Shown here: positions 52,949-61,826 of the stretch, in pieces | Layout of the letters: each line of letters begins with the position of its first letter | Position numbering within the stretch: position 1 is the stretch's first letter | Origin: Pseudomonas sp. FP2196 | GTDB taxonomy: Bacteria; Pseudomonadota; Gammaproteobacteria; Pseudomonadales; Pseudomonadaceae | Length of the DNA: 64,000 nt | Reading direction: 5' to 3' | NCBI RefSeq assembly: GCF_030687715.1 | Contig: NZ_CP117445.1 | Location: forward strand, 1,546,501 to 1,610,500 | Program-made: the position numbers and the translations under genes | Notes under the pieces: model-generated | Seen by the model: the letters and a program-made list of their open reading frames with translations, nothing else | What the model was told of the DNA's origin: nothing | Database searches by the model: none

Positions 52949-53962
52949 TCAGTTTTTCAGCCAGCCGGCTTCCTTGAACACCGGCGTGACACGAGCGGTG
53001 TCTTGCTCGATGTACGCGGTCAGCGGCTCGCCTTCGAGGAAGGTCGGCACCAGCGCGTTCTGTTTCACGTAGGCCTGAAACTCGGGGGTCTGGGTGACTT
53101 TGCGCATCAGCTCGACATAGAACCCGCGCTGTTCGGCGGTGACATCGCCCGGCATGAAGACGGTGCGCGGGAAGCGATATTGATCGATACCCAGGCCCTG
53201 CTCGTGGCAGGTCGGTACATCCGCCCAGGATTTGTCGCCAGCGACTTTTTCGGTGTAGGCCATGCGCTCTTTACTGAACACGCACAGCGGCTCGATCTGA
53301 TCGCCACGCCATTGGCTGATGCTTTCGCTGGGATTGTTGACGTTGGCGGCGATGTGCTTGCCGGCCAGTTGCGTGGCGGCTTCGCTGCCGCTCTTGAACG
53401 GGATGTACACCAGTTTGCTGTTGTTGGTCTGATTGAGCAGCAGGGTCAGGGTCTGGTCGACGTCCTTGGACTGGCTGCCGCCCATGCGCAGTTTCGACGG
53501 GTCAGTTTTCACCGCCTCATAGAAGCCCTTGGCGTCTTTCCAGGGTGCGTCTTTGTAGCTCCAGAGAATGAAGTCATCCTCGGCAACGGCGGCCACCGGG
53601 GTCAGTTCCTGCCATTGATAGCCGAGCTTGGACACCAGCGGCAGCAGGTAGATGTTGTTGGTGCCGATCACCAGTTTTTCCGGATCGCCCTTGTTCATTT
53701 TCAGGTCGAGGAACGCTTCGGCGCCGTTGCCGCCGCCCTTGTTGAGGACGATGGTGTTGACCTCAAGAAACTTGTGGGTGGTGATGATCGACTGGATCAG
53801 GCGACCGAGCTGGTCGGTGCCGCCACCGGGGCCGCCGGCAACAACGATCTCGACGTTCTTGTCCGGTTGCCAGGCGTAGGCGAGGGAGGGGATGACACCG
53901 GCCGCGAGCAGGGCAGAACCCAGCAGCAGACGGGAGGTGCGACGGACGAATGCAGTACGCAT
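52949..53962 (-). CDS. tctC: Tripartite transporter, periplasmic binding protein TctC
   Basis: The 337-residue protein has a signal peptide (cut near AYA, residue 30) and the Bug-type receptor fold: VEIVVAGGPGGGTDQLGRL near the start and the AANVNNPSESISQW segment. These receptors bind carboxylates or sugar acids and deliver them to TctAB. The first gene of the minus-strand operon, it faces the catabolic genes across a 378-bp gap with two operator-like motifs. I used ATG 53962 (MRTAFVRRTSRLLLG). Confidence 0.92.
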   Translation of the reverse strand: MRTAFVRRTSRLLLGSALLAAGVIPSLAYAWQPDKNVEIVVAGGPGGGTDQLGRLIQSIITTHKFLEVNTIVLNKGGGNGAEAFLDLKMNKGDPEKLVIGTNNIYLLPLVSKLGYQWQELTPVAAVAEDDFILWSYKDAPWKDAKGFYEAVKTDPSKLRMGGSQSKDVDQTLTLLLNQTNNSKLVYIPFKSGSEAATQLAGKHIAANVNNPSESISQWRGDQIEPLCVFSKERMAYTEKVAGDKSWADVPTCHEQGLGIDQYRFPRTVFMPGDVTAEQRGFYVELMRKVTQTPEFQAYVKQNALVPTFLEGEPLTAYIEQDTARVTPVFKEAGWLKN

Positions 53963-54079
53963 GGGAGGCCTCATTCTTGTAGTTGTTATGAGTGACTTGT
54001 CTGCGCTCGAAAGCCGCAAGCCTGGCCTGAGTGTGGGAAGGTATGACGGCGGCGTCTACTCAAAACAAAACATACACCG

Positions 54080-54094
54080 ATAGCCTGGGGTTAT
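54080..54094. promoter_or_regulatory. LysR operator candidate, site 1
   Basis: ATAGCCTGGGGTTAT, with CG on each side, has the T-N11-A core of LysR boxes with an imperfect dyad (ATAgCC/GGtTAT). It matches site 2 in inverted orientation at 14 of 15 positions. Confidence 0.6.
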
Positions 54095-54208
54095 CGCTCG
54101 GGCGCCGATCAATCACCCAAACGTGGGGCAGACTTTGAAGCAGAGCGTTTTAGGCGCACATTCATCGTCATGGCTGGCGTTGTAAGCCTGATGAAAGATC
54201 GGCATGGC

Positions 54209-54223
54209 ATAACCCGAGGCTAT
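54209..54223. promoter_or_regulatory. LysR operator candidate, site 2
   Basis: ATAACCCGAGGCTAT; its reverse complement ATAGCCTCGGGTTAT equals site 1 except for one central base. It lies 117 bp upstream of the MFS start and is oriented opposite to site 1. Confidence 0.6.
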
Positions 54224-54340
54224 CGCCTGATTTCAAGTTTTGATTAGACGGTTATCGCACGGCCTTCGATAGTGCCCACCGGATGCCGCGAAACAGCGGC
54301 GTGGCAACACCCACAAAAATAATAAAACGAGGTACGCACC

Positions 54341-55681
54341 ATGGCTCGTCCCAGTGCTTCCCTGCACCTGCCTGTCGCAGGTGCCCTCCCGACGGCAGCG
54401 GCGGCTGCGCTGACCGCCAGCAACAAGGCTAGCAACGTGCGCTGGCGGATCTTTGCGATTGTCTTTGCCCTGACCATGGTCAACCTGATCGACCGCGTGT
54501 CGTTGTCGATTGCGATGCCGACCATCGCTACCGAATTTTCCCTGTCGCCGAGTCTGCAAGGCTTGATCCTCAGCAGTTTCTTCTGGGCCTATGCGTTGTT
54601 GCAGATCCCCGGCGGCTGGCTGATCGACCGTTACGGGCCGCGCCGGGTCATCACCTGGTCAACCGGTTTGTGGGGCACCTTTCAGGTGTTGGCGGCATTC
54701 GCCACCGGTGGCCTGTCGCTGCTGTTTGCGCGGGTCGCGCTCGGTGCGGCGGAAGCGCCATTGTTCCCGTCCGGCGGCAAACTGATTTCCCTGTGGCTGG
54801 CCCCCGGGGAGCGCAGTCGCGGCGCGGTGTTGATGGACAGTGGCAGCCCGTTGGGCGTGGCGCTGGGCGGTTTGATCATCGCTTACCTGATTGCTTCGCT
54901 GAACTCCTGGCGCCTGGCGTTCGTGATCGCCGGTATCGCCACTTTGGTGTTGGCGTGGCTGGCCTGGCGTTATCTGCGCGACGATCCAGCCTGCCACCCG
55001 CAAGTGAATGCGGCGGAGCTGGAAAAGATCAACGCCGGCCGCGCCACGCCTGCTGCCGAAGCGGCGCGGGCACCGGTCAAGGGCCTGGGCATTGCCGCAC
55101 GTTCCCTCAGTGGTTTGCTGCTCGGGCGGGCCAGTTGGGCGATGGTCTATTTCGGTCTGCTGACTTGGGGGCCGACCTATTTGTCCCAGGCGCGCGGCTT
55201 CGATATCAAGGGCATTGGTTTCGCCACGTTTGTGATTTTTGTCTGCGGCGCGCTCGGCTCGCTGACCGGTGGTTTTCTCTGCGACGGGCTGATCCGCAAA
55301 GGCGTCAGCCGTGGTGTGGCAGTCAAGAGTCTGTTGGCGTTTTCCGGGCTGATCGCGCTCGGCGCGTTCCTGCTGCTGCCGACCTTGAGCAACCCTGTTG
55401 CGGCGGTGGCGCTGTTGGCCATGACCGCGTTTTTCCTGATGTGGGGCAGCCTCTACTGGAGCTTCCCGGCGCTGCTCGCGGCACCGGCGCGGGTCGGCTT
55501 GATCGGCGGGGTGATGAACATGGCCGGCAGCGTCGGCGGGATTACTGTGCCGATTCTGGTCGGCGTGATCCTGCAAATGACCGGCGGGTTCGCCCCGGTA
55601 CTCGGTTTCTTCGCAGTGTGTTCGGCGGTGTTTGTGCTGGCCACGCTGTTCATTGCACTGGACGAGGTGCGCCATGACTGA
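54341..55681 (+). CDS. MFS transporter, ACS (sugar-acid) type
   Basis: The 446-residue protein has twelve membrane helices and the MFS loop PGGWLIDRYGPRRVI, with DRVSLSIAMPTIATEF in helix 1, as in the anion:cation symporter family that moves hexuronates, glucarate and galactonate. It is the head of the plus-strand catabolic genes; the downstream lactonase and sugar-acid enzymes suggest a sugar acid or its lactone as cargo. It overlaps the lactonase gene by 8 bp. Confidence 0.87.
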   Translation: MARPSASLHLPVAGALPTAAAAALTASNKASNVRWRIFAIVFALTMVNLIDRVSLSIAMPTIATEFSLSPSLQGLILSSFFWAYALLQIPGGWLIDRYGPRRVITWSTGLWGTFQVLAAFATGGLSLLFARVALGAAEAPLFPSGGKLISLWLAPGERSRGAVLMDSGSPLGVALGGLIIAYLIASLNSWRLAFVIAGIATLVLAWLAWRYLRDDPACHPQVNAAELEKINAGRATPAAEAARAPVKGLGIAARSLSGLLLGRASWAMVYFGLLTWGPTYLSQARGFDIKGIGFATFVIFVCGALGSLTGGFLCDGLIRKGVSRGVAVKSLLAFSGLIALGAFLLLPTLSNPVAAVALLAMTAFFLMWGSLYWSFPALLAAPARVGLIGGVMNMAGSVGGITVPILVGVILQMTGGFAPVLGFFAVCSAVFVLATLFIALDEVRHD

Positions 55682-56642
55682 GCAGAACCGCCCGCTGTGG
55701 GACGGCCCGATCATCGATGCCCATCAGCACTTCTGGGATCCGGCAATCAACGATCACCCGTGGCTTGCGCCCGAGGCCAACGTCCCGTTTCGCTATGGCG
55801 ATTACAGCGCGATCAAGCGCCGCTATTTTCCCGAGGATTACTTCGCCGACGCGGCGCAGCACCAAGTGGTGCAGACCGTCTACATCGAGACCGAATGGAA
55901 CCCGCAGGACCCGATCGGCGAGACCCGTTTCATCGAACAACTGGCCGCCCGTTATGGTGTGCCGAACGCGGTGGTGGCTCAGGCGTGGCTCGATCATCCG
56001 GACGCCATTGACGTGCTCACCGAGCAGGCGCGCTTCAAGCATGTGCGCAGCGTGCGGCACAAACCCGGCGGGCCGACGTCGCCTGCGCAAGTCGGGCGTT
56101 CGCGCAGCCTGATGAGCGACGAGCACTGGCGGCGCAGTTACGCCGCGCTGCAAGGTTTGGGGTTGCACTTCGATTTGCAGACACCGTGGTGGAACCTGCC
56201 GGAAGCCGAGCGACTGGCCCGGGATTTCCCCGGCACCACGCTGATCCTCAACCACGCCGGCCTGCCCAGTGACCGCAGCGCCGAAGGTCTGGCCGGTTGG
56301 CGCACAGCCATGGCGCGACTGGCCGAGTACCCGAACGTACAGGTGAAGATTTCCGGCCTCGGTCAGGCTGGCCGCGCGTGGCGGGCCATCGACAACGCAT
56401 GGATCGTGCGCGAGATCATCGCCATGTTCGGCAGCACGCGGGCGATGTTCGCCAGCAACTTCCCGGTCGACAGCCTGTGCGGCTCGTTCGACAGCATTTA
56501 CAGCGGTTTCAAACACATCGTCGCCGATCTGCCGCAGGCCGATCAGCAATGTCTGTTCTACAGCAACGCGCAGCGGGTTTATCGCTGCGAACCTGGTGTC
56601 CTTGAGCGGGCCGGGTCTGAGCCTTTGAGGAGTCAAGCATGA
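55674..56642 (+). CDS. Amidohydrolase-fold lactonase (COG3618 type)
   Basis: The 322-residue TIM-barrel hydrolase has the HxH metal motif at His17-x-His19 (IIDAHQHFWDP), TVYIETEWNP and a late NFPVDSLCGSF segment with the last metal Asp. This group includes L-fucono- and L-rhamnono-lactonases, which open sugar lactones to acids. Its place before sugar-acid enzymes makes a lactonase role likely. It overlaps the MFS gene by 8 bp and pdxA-like by 4 bp, which indicates one transcript. Confidence 0.85.
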   Translation: MTEQNRPLWDGPIIDAHQHFWDPAINDHPWLAPEANVPFRYGDYSAIKRRYFPEDYFADAAQHQVVQTVYIETEWNPQDPIGETRFIEQLAARYGVPNAVVAQAWLDHPDAIDVLTEQARFKHVRSVRHKPGGPTSPAQVGRSRSLMSDEHWRRSYAALQGLGLHFDLQTPWWNLPEAERLARDFPGTTLILNHAGLPSDRSAEGLAGWRTAMARLAEYPNVQVKISGLGQAGRAWRAIDNAWIVREIIAMFGSTRAMFASNFPVDSLCGSFDSIYSGFKHIVADLPQADQQCLFYSNAQRVYRCEPGVLERAGSEPLRSQA

Positions 56643-57643
56643 ACAAAACCACGATCGCCATGGTACTCGGTGACCCGGCGGGCATCGGCCCGGAACTGAT
56701 TGCGCGGTTGCTCGGCGAGCCGGCGGTGCGCAGTCAGGCGCAGGTGATTCTGATCGCCGATGAAGCCGAGATGCAGCGCGGCATGCGCATCGCCGGCGTG
56801 GAGTTTCCCTATCGCCGGATCGAGTCGCTGGAACAACTGGACTTTGCCGATGACACGCCACTGTTCTACAACATGCGCGGCGATACGGTAGGCGAGTTTC
56901 CCCGCAGCGAAGCCAGCGCCATCGGCGGCCGTTACAGCCTCGATACGCTGGAAATCGCCCTGCGTCTGACCCAGGCGGGCAAAACCGACGCGGTGCTGTT
57001 TGGGCCGCTGAACAAAACTTCGCTGCACATGGCCGGCATGGCCCACAGCGACGAGCTGCACTGGTTCGCCGAACTATTGGATTTCCACGGGCCGTTCTGC
57101 GAGTTCAACGTGCTCGACAACCTGTGGACGTCGCGAGTGACCTCTCACGTGGCGCTGGCCGATGTGCCGGGGCTGCTCAGCCAGGAGCGGGTGGGTGAGG
57201 CGATCCGCCTGATCGACACCGCGCTCAAACGCAACGGCCTGGAGAAACCGCGCATTGGTGTGTGTGGCCTCAACCCGCACAACGGCGACAACGGCTCGTT
57301 CGGTCGCGAAGAGCTGGACATTATCGGCCCGGCGGTGCGCACCGCTCAGGCTCAGGGCATCGCGGCGGAAGGGCCTTATCCGGGCGACACGATTTTCCTC
57401 AAGGTGCAGGGCGACGCCAGCGCATTTGATGCCGTGGTCACCATGTATCACGACCAGGGCCAGATCGCGATCAAACTGATGGGCTTCTCCCGTGGGGTGA
57501 CGGTGCAGGGTGGTCTGCCGATCCCGATCACCACCCCGGCCCATGGCACCGCGTTTGATATTGCGGGGCAGGGCAAGGCCAACGTCGGCGCGATTCGCCA
57601 GGCGTTCGAGATTGCCTGCCGGATGGGTGCCAACAGCTACTGA
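56639..57643 (+). CDS. PdxA-family dehydrogenase (PdxA2-like)
   Basis: The 334-residue NAD-dependent dehydrogenase has the family start GDPAGIGPEL and metal histidines His170, His214 (NPHNGDNG) and His271 (YHDQGQ). From memory of E. coli PdxA, the substrate-contact Asn283 and Arg292 are here Thr (GFSRGVT) and a non-Arg residue (GGLPIPITTPAHGTA), so it may not bind the usual phosphate. Classical PdxA2 works with a DtnK-type kinase, which is absent nearby. The role may be dehydrogenation of an unphosphorylated acid or diol, for which PdxA-family TphB is a precedent. Not the biosynthetic pdxA by context. Confidence 0.82.
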   Translation: MNKTTIAMVLGDPAGIGPELIARLLGEPAVRSQAQVILIADEAEMQRGMRIAGVEFPYRRIESLEQLDFADDTPLFYNMRGDTVGEFPRSEASAIGGRYSLDTLEIALRLTQAGKTDAVLFGPLNKTSLHMAGMAHSDELHWFAELLDFHGPFCEFNVLDNLWTSRVTSHVALADVPGLLSQERVGEAIRLIDTALKRNGLEKPRIGVCGLNPHNGDNGSFGREELDIIGPAVRTAQAQGIAAEGPYPGDTIFLKVQGDASAFDAVVTMYHDQGQIAIKLMGFSRGVTVQGGLPIPITTPAHGTAFDIAGQGKANVGAIRQAFEIACRMGANSY

Positions 57644-57673
57644 TCTGCGATCTTCAGAACAACATCACATCTC

Positions 57674-57763
57674 CTGTGGGAGCGAGCCTGCTCGCGAAAG
57701 CGGTGTGTCAGACAGCATCAATGTCGACTGACACACTCTCTTCGCGAGCAGGCTCGCTCCTGT
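57674..57763. repeat. REP doublet with T-run (may terminate)
   Basis: Inverted arms GGAGCGAGCCTGCTCGCGAA and TTCGCGAGCAGGCTCGCTCC, with inner GTGTGTCAG/CTGACACAC also pairing. The right arm is followed by TGTTTTTTT, so the hairpin could end the lactonase/PdxA-like transcript. Confidence 0.85.
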
Positions 57764-57815
57764 TTTTTTGTGTGCAGCCCTGATAACCCTATCTGGACAT
57801 AAACCGCGTTCAGCG

Positions 57816-57830
57816 ATCACCGCAGGTTAT
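57816..57830. promoter_or_regulatory. LysR operator candidate, site 3
   Basis: ATCACCGCAGGTTAT, flanked by CG on both sides, agrees with ATAGCCTSGGGTTAT at 11 of 15 positions and keeps the T-N11-A core. It lies 146 bp before the dehydratase start. GATAACC at 57782 is an extra half site. Confidence 0.45.
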
Positions 57831-57975
57831 CGCCGGATACGCATAAGTGATTATCCGCAGTCCCCGGGCGCTGGCTAAAGTCGGTCCATCGAATGCCCGG
57901 TACCGGCCACACGAACGGTTCTGCGCAGCGACTCTAACAACTACAAGAAACCGGCAGCGCAAGGAAACCGTATTC

Positions 57976-59151
57976 ATGAAAATCAAAGCGATCCGTACCC
58001 GCGTCTTCGAATGGAAAGGCAAAGTCGTGCCACCGCAGGCGCACTTTTGCACCAACGCTAGCGATATCCTTTTTGAGCGTGGTGATGCCATGGGCTCGTT
58101 CCGTTTCCACGGTTGGCTGGTGGTGGAAATCGAAACCGACACCGGTCTGGTCGGCATCGGCAACTGCGCCCTGGCACCCCGTGTGGCCAAGGAAATCATC
58201 GACACCTATCTCGCCCCGATCGCCATCGGCGAGGACCCGTTCGACAACGAATACATCTGGCAGAAGATGTACCGCCAAAGCCATGCCTGGGGCCGCAAAG
58301 GCATCGGCATGGCGGCGATCTCGGCCATCGATATCGCCATCTGGGACATCATGGGCAAAGCGGTGAACAAACCGGTGTTCAAACTGCTCGGCGGGCGCAC
58401 CAAGGAAAAGATCTGGACCTACGCCTCCAAGCTCTACGCCAATGACAACCTCGACCTGTTCCTTGAAGAGGCGCAGGGCTATCTGAACCAGGGGTTTACC
58501 GCGCTGAAAATGCGTTTCGGCTACGGCCCGAAAGACGGCCCGGCCGGCATGCGCAAGAACATCGAACAAGTGCGCGCCCTGCGTGAACTGGCCGGCCCGG
58601 ACATCGACATCATGCTCGAGTGCTATATGGGCTGGACCCTTGAATACGCCCGCCGGATGCTGCCCAAACTGGCCGAGTTCGAACCGCGCTGGCTGGAAGA
58701 GCCGGTGATTGCCGACGACATCGAAGGCTACATCGAGCTGAAAAAGATGGGCATCATGCCGATCTCCGGCGGCGAGCACGAATTCACCTCCTACGGCTTC
58801 AAAGACCTGCTGGAGCGCCGTGCCGTCGACGTGATCCAGTACGACACCAACCGCGTCGGCGGCATCACCGCCGCGCGCAAGATCAACGCCATGGCCGAGG
58901 CCTGGTCGGTGCCGGTGATCCCCCACGCCGGGCAGATGCACAACTACCACCTGACCATGTCCACTACTGCCTCGCCGATGGCCGAGTTCTTCCCGGTATT
59001 CGACGTCGAAGTCGGCAACGAACTCTTCTACTACGTCTTCAAGGGCGAGCCACAACCGGTCAACGGCTATATCCAGCTGGACGACAACACGCCGGGCCTG
59101 GGCCTGGAAATCTCCGATGAATACTTGAGCGACTTCAACATCATCGAGTGA
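57976..59151 (+). CDS. Enolase-superfamily sugar-acid dehydratase (RhmD-like)
   Basis: The 391-residue protein has the two-domain mandelate-racemase/enolase layout: an N-terminal capping domain (1-130) and a TIM barrel. Visible active-site residues are Lys178 and Arg180 (ALKMRFGYG), metal acids Glu215 (LECYMGW), Glu241 or 242 (WLEEPV), Glu267 (SGGEHEF), and the base His317 (IPHAGQ). It resembles L-rhamnonate dehydratases and other acid-sugar dehydratases, making a 2-keto-3-deoxy acid. With AraD1 and a semialdehyde dehydrogenase behind it, a pentonate (such as L-lyxonate or D-arabinonate) is a fitting substrate; this is inference. Confidence 0.87.
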   Translation: MKIKAIRTRVFEWKGKVVPPQAHFCTNASDILFERGDAMGSFRFHGWLVVEIETDTGLVGIGNCALAPRVAKEIIDTYLAPIAIGEDPFDNEYIWQKMYRQSHAWGRKGIGMAAISAIDIAIWDIMGKAVNKPVFKLLGGRTKEKIWTYASKLYANDNLDLFLEEAQGYLNQGFTALKMRFGYGPKDGPAGMRKNIEQVRALRELAGPDIDIMLECYMGWTLEYARRMLPKLAEFEPRWLEEPVIADDIEGYIELKKMGIMPISGGEHEFTSYGFKDLLERRAVDVIQYDTNRVGGITAARKINAMAEAWSVPVIPHAGQMHNYHLTMSTTASPMAEFFPVFDVEVGNELFYYVFKGEPQPVNGYIQLDDNTPGLGLEISDEYLSDFNIIE

Positions 59152-59205
59152 TCCGACGGGCGTCGCCTGCGGGCGGCGCCCTCCATGCATTTCCGGAGGC
59201 CGCAC

Positions 59206-60201
59206 ATGCGCCTGATTCAATTTGAAAACACCGCCGGCCAGCGCCACGTCGGGCTCGTCGAGGGCACGCAGGTTCACGTCGTGCGCAACACCGTCAGCAC
59301 CCGCGAACTGGCGCTGGCGGCGATTCGTGCCAGCCACGGTCTGCAAGAGCAAGTCGCCCTGCGCGGCACTGAGCGTGGCCCCGAATACGCCGAGCTGATG
59401 CAACAGGGTCGCGTCCTGCCGCCGCTGGATCATGAAGATCCGGCGCATTGCCTGATCAGTGGCACCGGCCTGACCCATCTGGGCAGCGCCTCGGCCCGGG
59501 ACAAAATGCACCAGCAGGACGGCGCCGTCGAAGCGGGCATGACCGACACCATGCGCATCTTCAAGTGGGGCATCGAGGGCGGCAAACCGGCGGCCGGTGA
59601 AGTCGGCGCGCAGCCGGAATGGTTCTACAAGGGCGACGGCAATATCGTCGTACGCCCCGGCGCGGACTTCCCGGTACCGCCGTTTGCCGAAGACGCGGGC
59701 GAGGAGCCAGAGCTGGCCGGCCTCTACGTGATCGGCGATGACGGTCTGCCGTATCGCCTCGGTTATGCACTGGGCAACGAGTTTTCCGACCACGTCATGG
59801 AACGGCGCAACTACCTGTATCTGGCCCATTCCAAATTGCGCTTCTGCGCCTACGGCCCGGAGTTGCGGGTCGGCGCGTTGCCCACCGATCTGTCTGGCAC
59901 CAGCCGCATCCTGCGCGACGGTGAAGTGCTGTGGGAGAAGCCGTTCCTCAGTGGCGAAGACAATATGTGCCACAGCCTCGCCAACCTCGAATTCCATCAC
60001 TTCAAATACGCGCAGTTTCTGCGTCCCGGCGATGTCCATGTGCATTACTTCGGCACCGCCACGCTGTCGTTTGCCGACGCTATCAAGACCCGCCCCGGCG
60101 ACCGTTTCCAGATCAGCCTCGACGCGTTCGGCGCGCCGCTGGAAAACGGCATCGGCGAAAGCGCCCAGCCGCTGGCCATCGGTCAGGTACGTGCGCTGTA
60201 A
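59206..60201 (+). CDS. AraD1/GguC-family 2-keto-3-deoxypentonate dehydratase
   Basis: The 331-residue protein belongs to the fumarylacetoacetate-hydrolase superfamily, AraD1 (GguC) branch. It has GTGLTHLGSASARDKMH (substrate loop) and EDNMCHSLANLEFHHFKYAQF with acidic metal ligands. AraD1 members dehydrate 2-keto-3-deoxy-pentonates to 2-oxoglutarate semialdehyde. The ATG at 59206 follows GGAGG by 8 bp. It is 54 bp behind the dehydratase and 24 bp before the next gene, in one operon. Confidence 0.87.
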   Translation: MRLIQFENTAGQRHVGLVEGTQVHVVRNTVSTRELALAAIRASHGLQEQVALRGTERGPEYAELMQQGRVLPPLDHEDPAHCLISGTGLTHLGSASARDKMHQQDGAVEAGMTDTMRIFKWGIEGGKPAAGEVGAQPEWFYKGDGNIVVRPGADFPVPPFAEDAGEEPELAGLYVIGDDGLPYRLGYALGNEFSDHVMERRNYLYLAHSKLRFCAYGPELRVGALPTDLSGTSRILRDGEVLWEKPFLSGEDNMCHSLANLEFHHFKYAQFLRPGDVHVHYFGTATLSFADAIKTRPGDRFQISLDAFGAPLENGIGESAQPLAIGQVRAL

Positions 60202-60225
60202 CGCCCAATTGTTTGAGGAATTGCC

Positions 60226-61806
60226 ATGACATCGCTACTGGGTCACAACTACATCGGCGGCCGCCGCAGCGCCCAAGGCAGTGTGCCGTTGCAAAGTCTC
60301 GACGCCACAACGGGTGAGGCGCTGCCGGGGCATTTCGTCCAGGCCACCGAAGCCGAGGTGGACGCTGCTGCCAAAGCCGCCGCCGCTGCCTACCCGATTT
60401 ACCGCAACCTCAGCGCGGAAAAACGCGCGTCATTCCTCGACGCGATTGCTGATGAAATCGATGATCTCGGCGATGAGTTCGTCGCCACCGTTTGCCGCGA
60501 AACTGCTTTGCCCGCCGCGCGTATTCAAGGCGAGCGCGGGCGCACCAGCGGCCAGTTGCGGCTGTTTGCCAACGTCCTGCGGCGGGGGGATTTCTATGGG
60601 GCACGGATTGATCGGGCGTTGCCTGAGCGTCAACCGTTGCCACGTCCGGATCTGCGCCAATACCGCATTGCCCTCGGCCCGGTGGCGGTGTTCGGCGCGA
60701 GCAACTTTCCGCTGGCGTTTTCCACTGCCGGTGGCGACACCGCCTCTGCGCTGGCCGCTGGTTGCCCGGTGGTGTTCAAGGCCCACAGCGGCCACATGGC
60801 CACTGCCGAATGGGTGGCGGACGCGATCATCCGTGCCGCCGAACGCTGCGCAATGCCTGCCGGTGTATTCAACATGGTGTACGGCGGCGGAGTCGGCGAA
60901 TGGCTGGTCAAACATCCGGCGATTCAGGCCGTGGGTTTCACCGGTTCGCTCAAGGGCGGCAATGCCCTGAGCCAGATGGCCGCGAGCCGCGCGCAACCGA
61001 TCCCGGTGTTCGCCGAGATGTCGAGCATCAATCCGGTGTTTTTGCTGCCCGAGGCGCTGGACGTGCGCGGCGAGCAGATTGCTGCGCAACTGGCCGGTTC
61101 GGTGACGCTGGGTTGCGGGCAGTTCTGCACCAATCCCGGTCTGGTGATCGGTTTGCGTTCGCCGCAGTTCAGCACGTTTGTCCGGCGCTTCTGCGCCAAC
61201 ATGAATGGCCAACCGGCGCAGACCATGCTCAATGCCGGCGCCTTGGCCAGTTACAGCAAAGGCCTTGGCGAATTGCACGAGCATCCGGGGTTGTCGCACC
61301 TGGCCGGTCATCCGCAGCAAGGCAATCAGGCTCAGCCGCAGGTGTTTCAGGCACACGTCAGCCTGTTGCTCAACGGCGATGCGTTGTTGCAGGAAGAAGT
61401 CTTCGGCCCGACCACCATCATCATTGAAGTGGAGGATCAGGCGCAGTTGGCGCAAGCGCTGCAAGGTTTGCGCGGGCAACTGACGGCGACGTTGATCGGT
61501 GAGGCGGGGGAGTTGCTGGAGTACCGCTGGCTGGCTGAACAGTTGCAGGAAAAGGTCGGGCGGATTCTGTTTAACGGTTACCCGACCGGAGTCGAAGTGT
61601 GCGAGGCGATGGTGCATGGCGGGCCGTATCCGGCGACCTCGGATGCGCGCGGGACGTCGGTGGGGACGCTGGCGATTGATCGGTTCCTGCGGCCGGTGTG
61701 TTTCCAGAATTACCCGGATGCAATGCTTCCCGAGGCGTTGCAGGACGCTAATCCGCTGGGGATCCGGCGGTTGGTGGATGGGGAGGTGAGTGCGGCTGCG
61801 TTGTGA
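60226..61806 (+). CDS. 2-oxoglutarate semialdehyde dehydrogenase
   Basis: The 526-residue aldehyde dehydrogenase has Asn160 (GASNFPLAF), Glu264 (VFAEMSSINP) and the nucleophile Cys301 (CGQFCTNPG), with Lys185 contacting the cofactor. The length and motifs match the long 2,5-dioxovalerate (alpha-ketoglutarate semialdehyde) dehydrogenases, which prefer NADP or NAD and complete pentose and sugar-acid breakdown to 2-oxoglutarate. It is the last gene of the operon; a REP doublet lies beyond its stop. Confidence 0.93.
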   Translation: MTSLLGHNYIGGRRSAQGSVPLQSLDATTGEALPGHFVQATEAEVDAAAKAAAAAYPIYRNLSAEKRASFLDAIADEIDDLGDEFVATVCRETALPAARIQGERGRTSGQLRLFANVLRRGDFYGARIDRALPERQPLPRPDLRQYRIALGPVAVFGASNFPLAFSTAGGDTASALAAGCPVVFKAHSGHMATAEWVADAIIRAAERCAMPAGVFNMVYGGGVGEWLVKHPAIQAVGFTGSLKGGNALSQMAASRAQPIPVFAEMSSINPVFLLPEALDVRGEQIAAQLAGSVTLGCGQFCTNPGLVIGLRSPQFSTFVRRFCANMNGQPAQTMLNAGALASYSKGLGELHEHPGLSHLAGHPQQGNQAQPQVFQAHVSLLLNGDALLQEEVFGPTTIIIEVEDQAQLAQALQGLRGQLTATLIGEAGELLEYRWLAEQLQEKVGRILFNGYPTGVEVCEAMVHGGPYPATSDARGTSVGTLAIDRFLRPVCFQNYPDAMLPEALQDANPLGIRRLVDGEVSAAAL

Positions 61807-61826
61807 TTGGCGTTGTTTGAACTGAC

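Larger units (their letters stand above)
53963..54340. other. Divergent control region between tctC and the MFS gene
   Basis: A 378-bp gap with the promoters for both directions. It contains two copies of a T-N11-A motif (54080-54094 and 54209-54223), as expected for a LysR-regulated divergent promoter. I see no gene. Confidence 0.65.
57644..57975. other. Gap between the PdxA-like and dehydratase genes
   Basis: 332 bp with a REP doublet (57674-57763), a T-rich stretch after it (possible terminator) and a third operator-like motif (57816-57830) before the dehydratase. I see no gene. It suggests a separate but co-regulated promoter for the second half of the pathway. Confidence 0.6.

Noticed and set aside
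57934..60045. A 703-codon open frame on the minus strand across the dehydratase and AraD1 genes
   Set aside because: It is antisense to two well-supported enzymes in a high-GC genome, has no family motif and is rich in His/Val/Gln/Asp typical of reversed codons.
60430..61617. A 395-codon minus-strand frame inside the semialdehyde dehydrogenase gene
   Set aside because: Shadow of a gene with clear catalytic residues; Arg/His-rich sequence without motifs.
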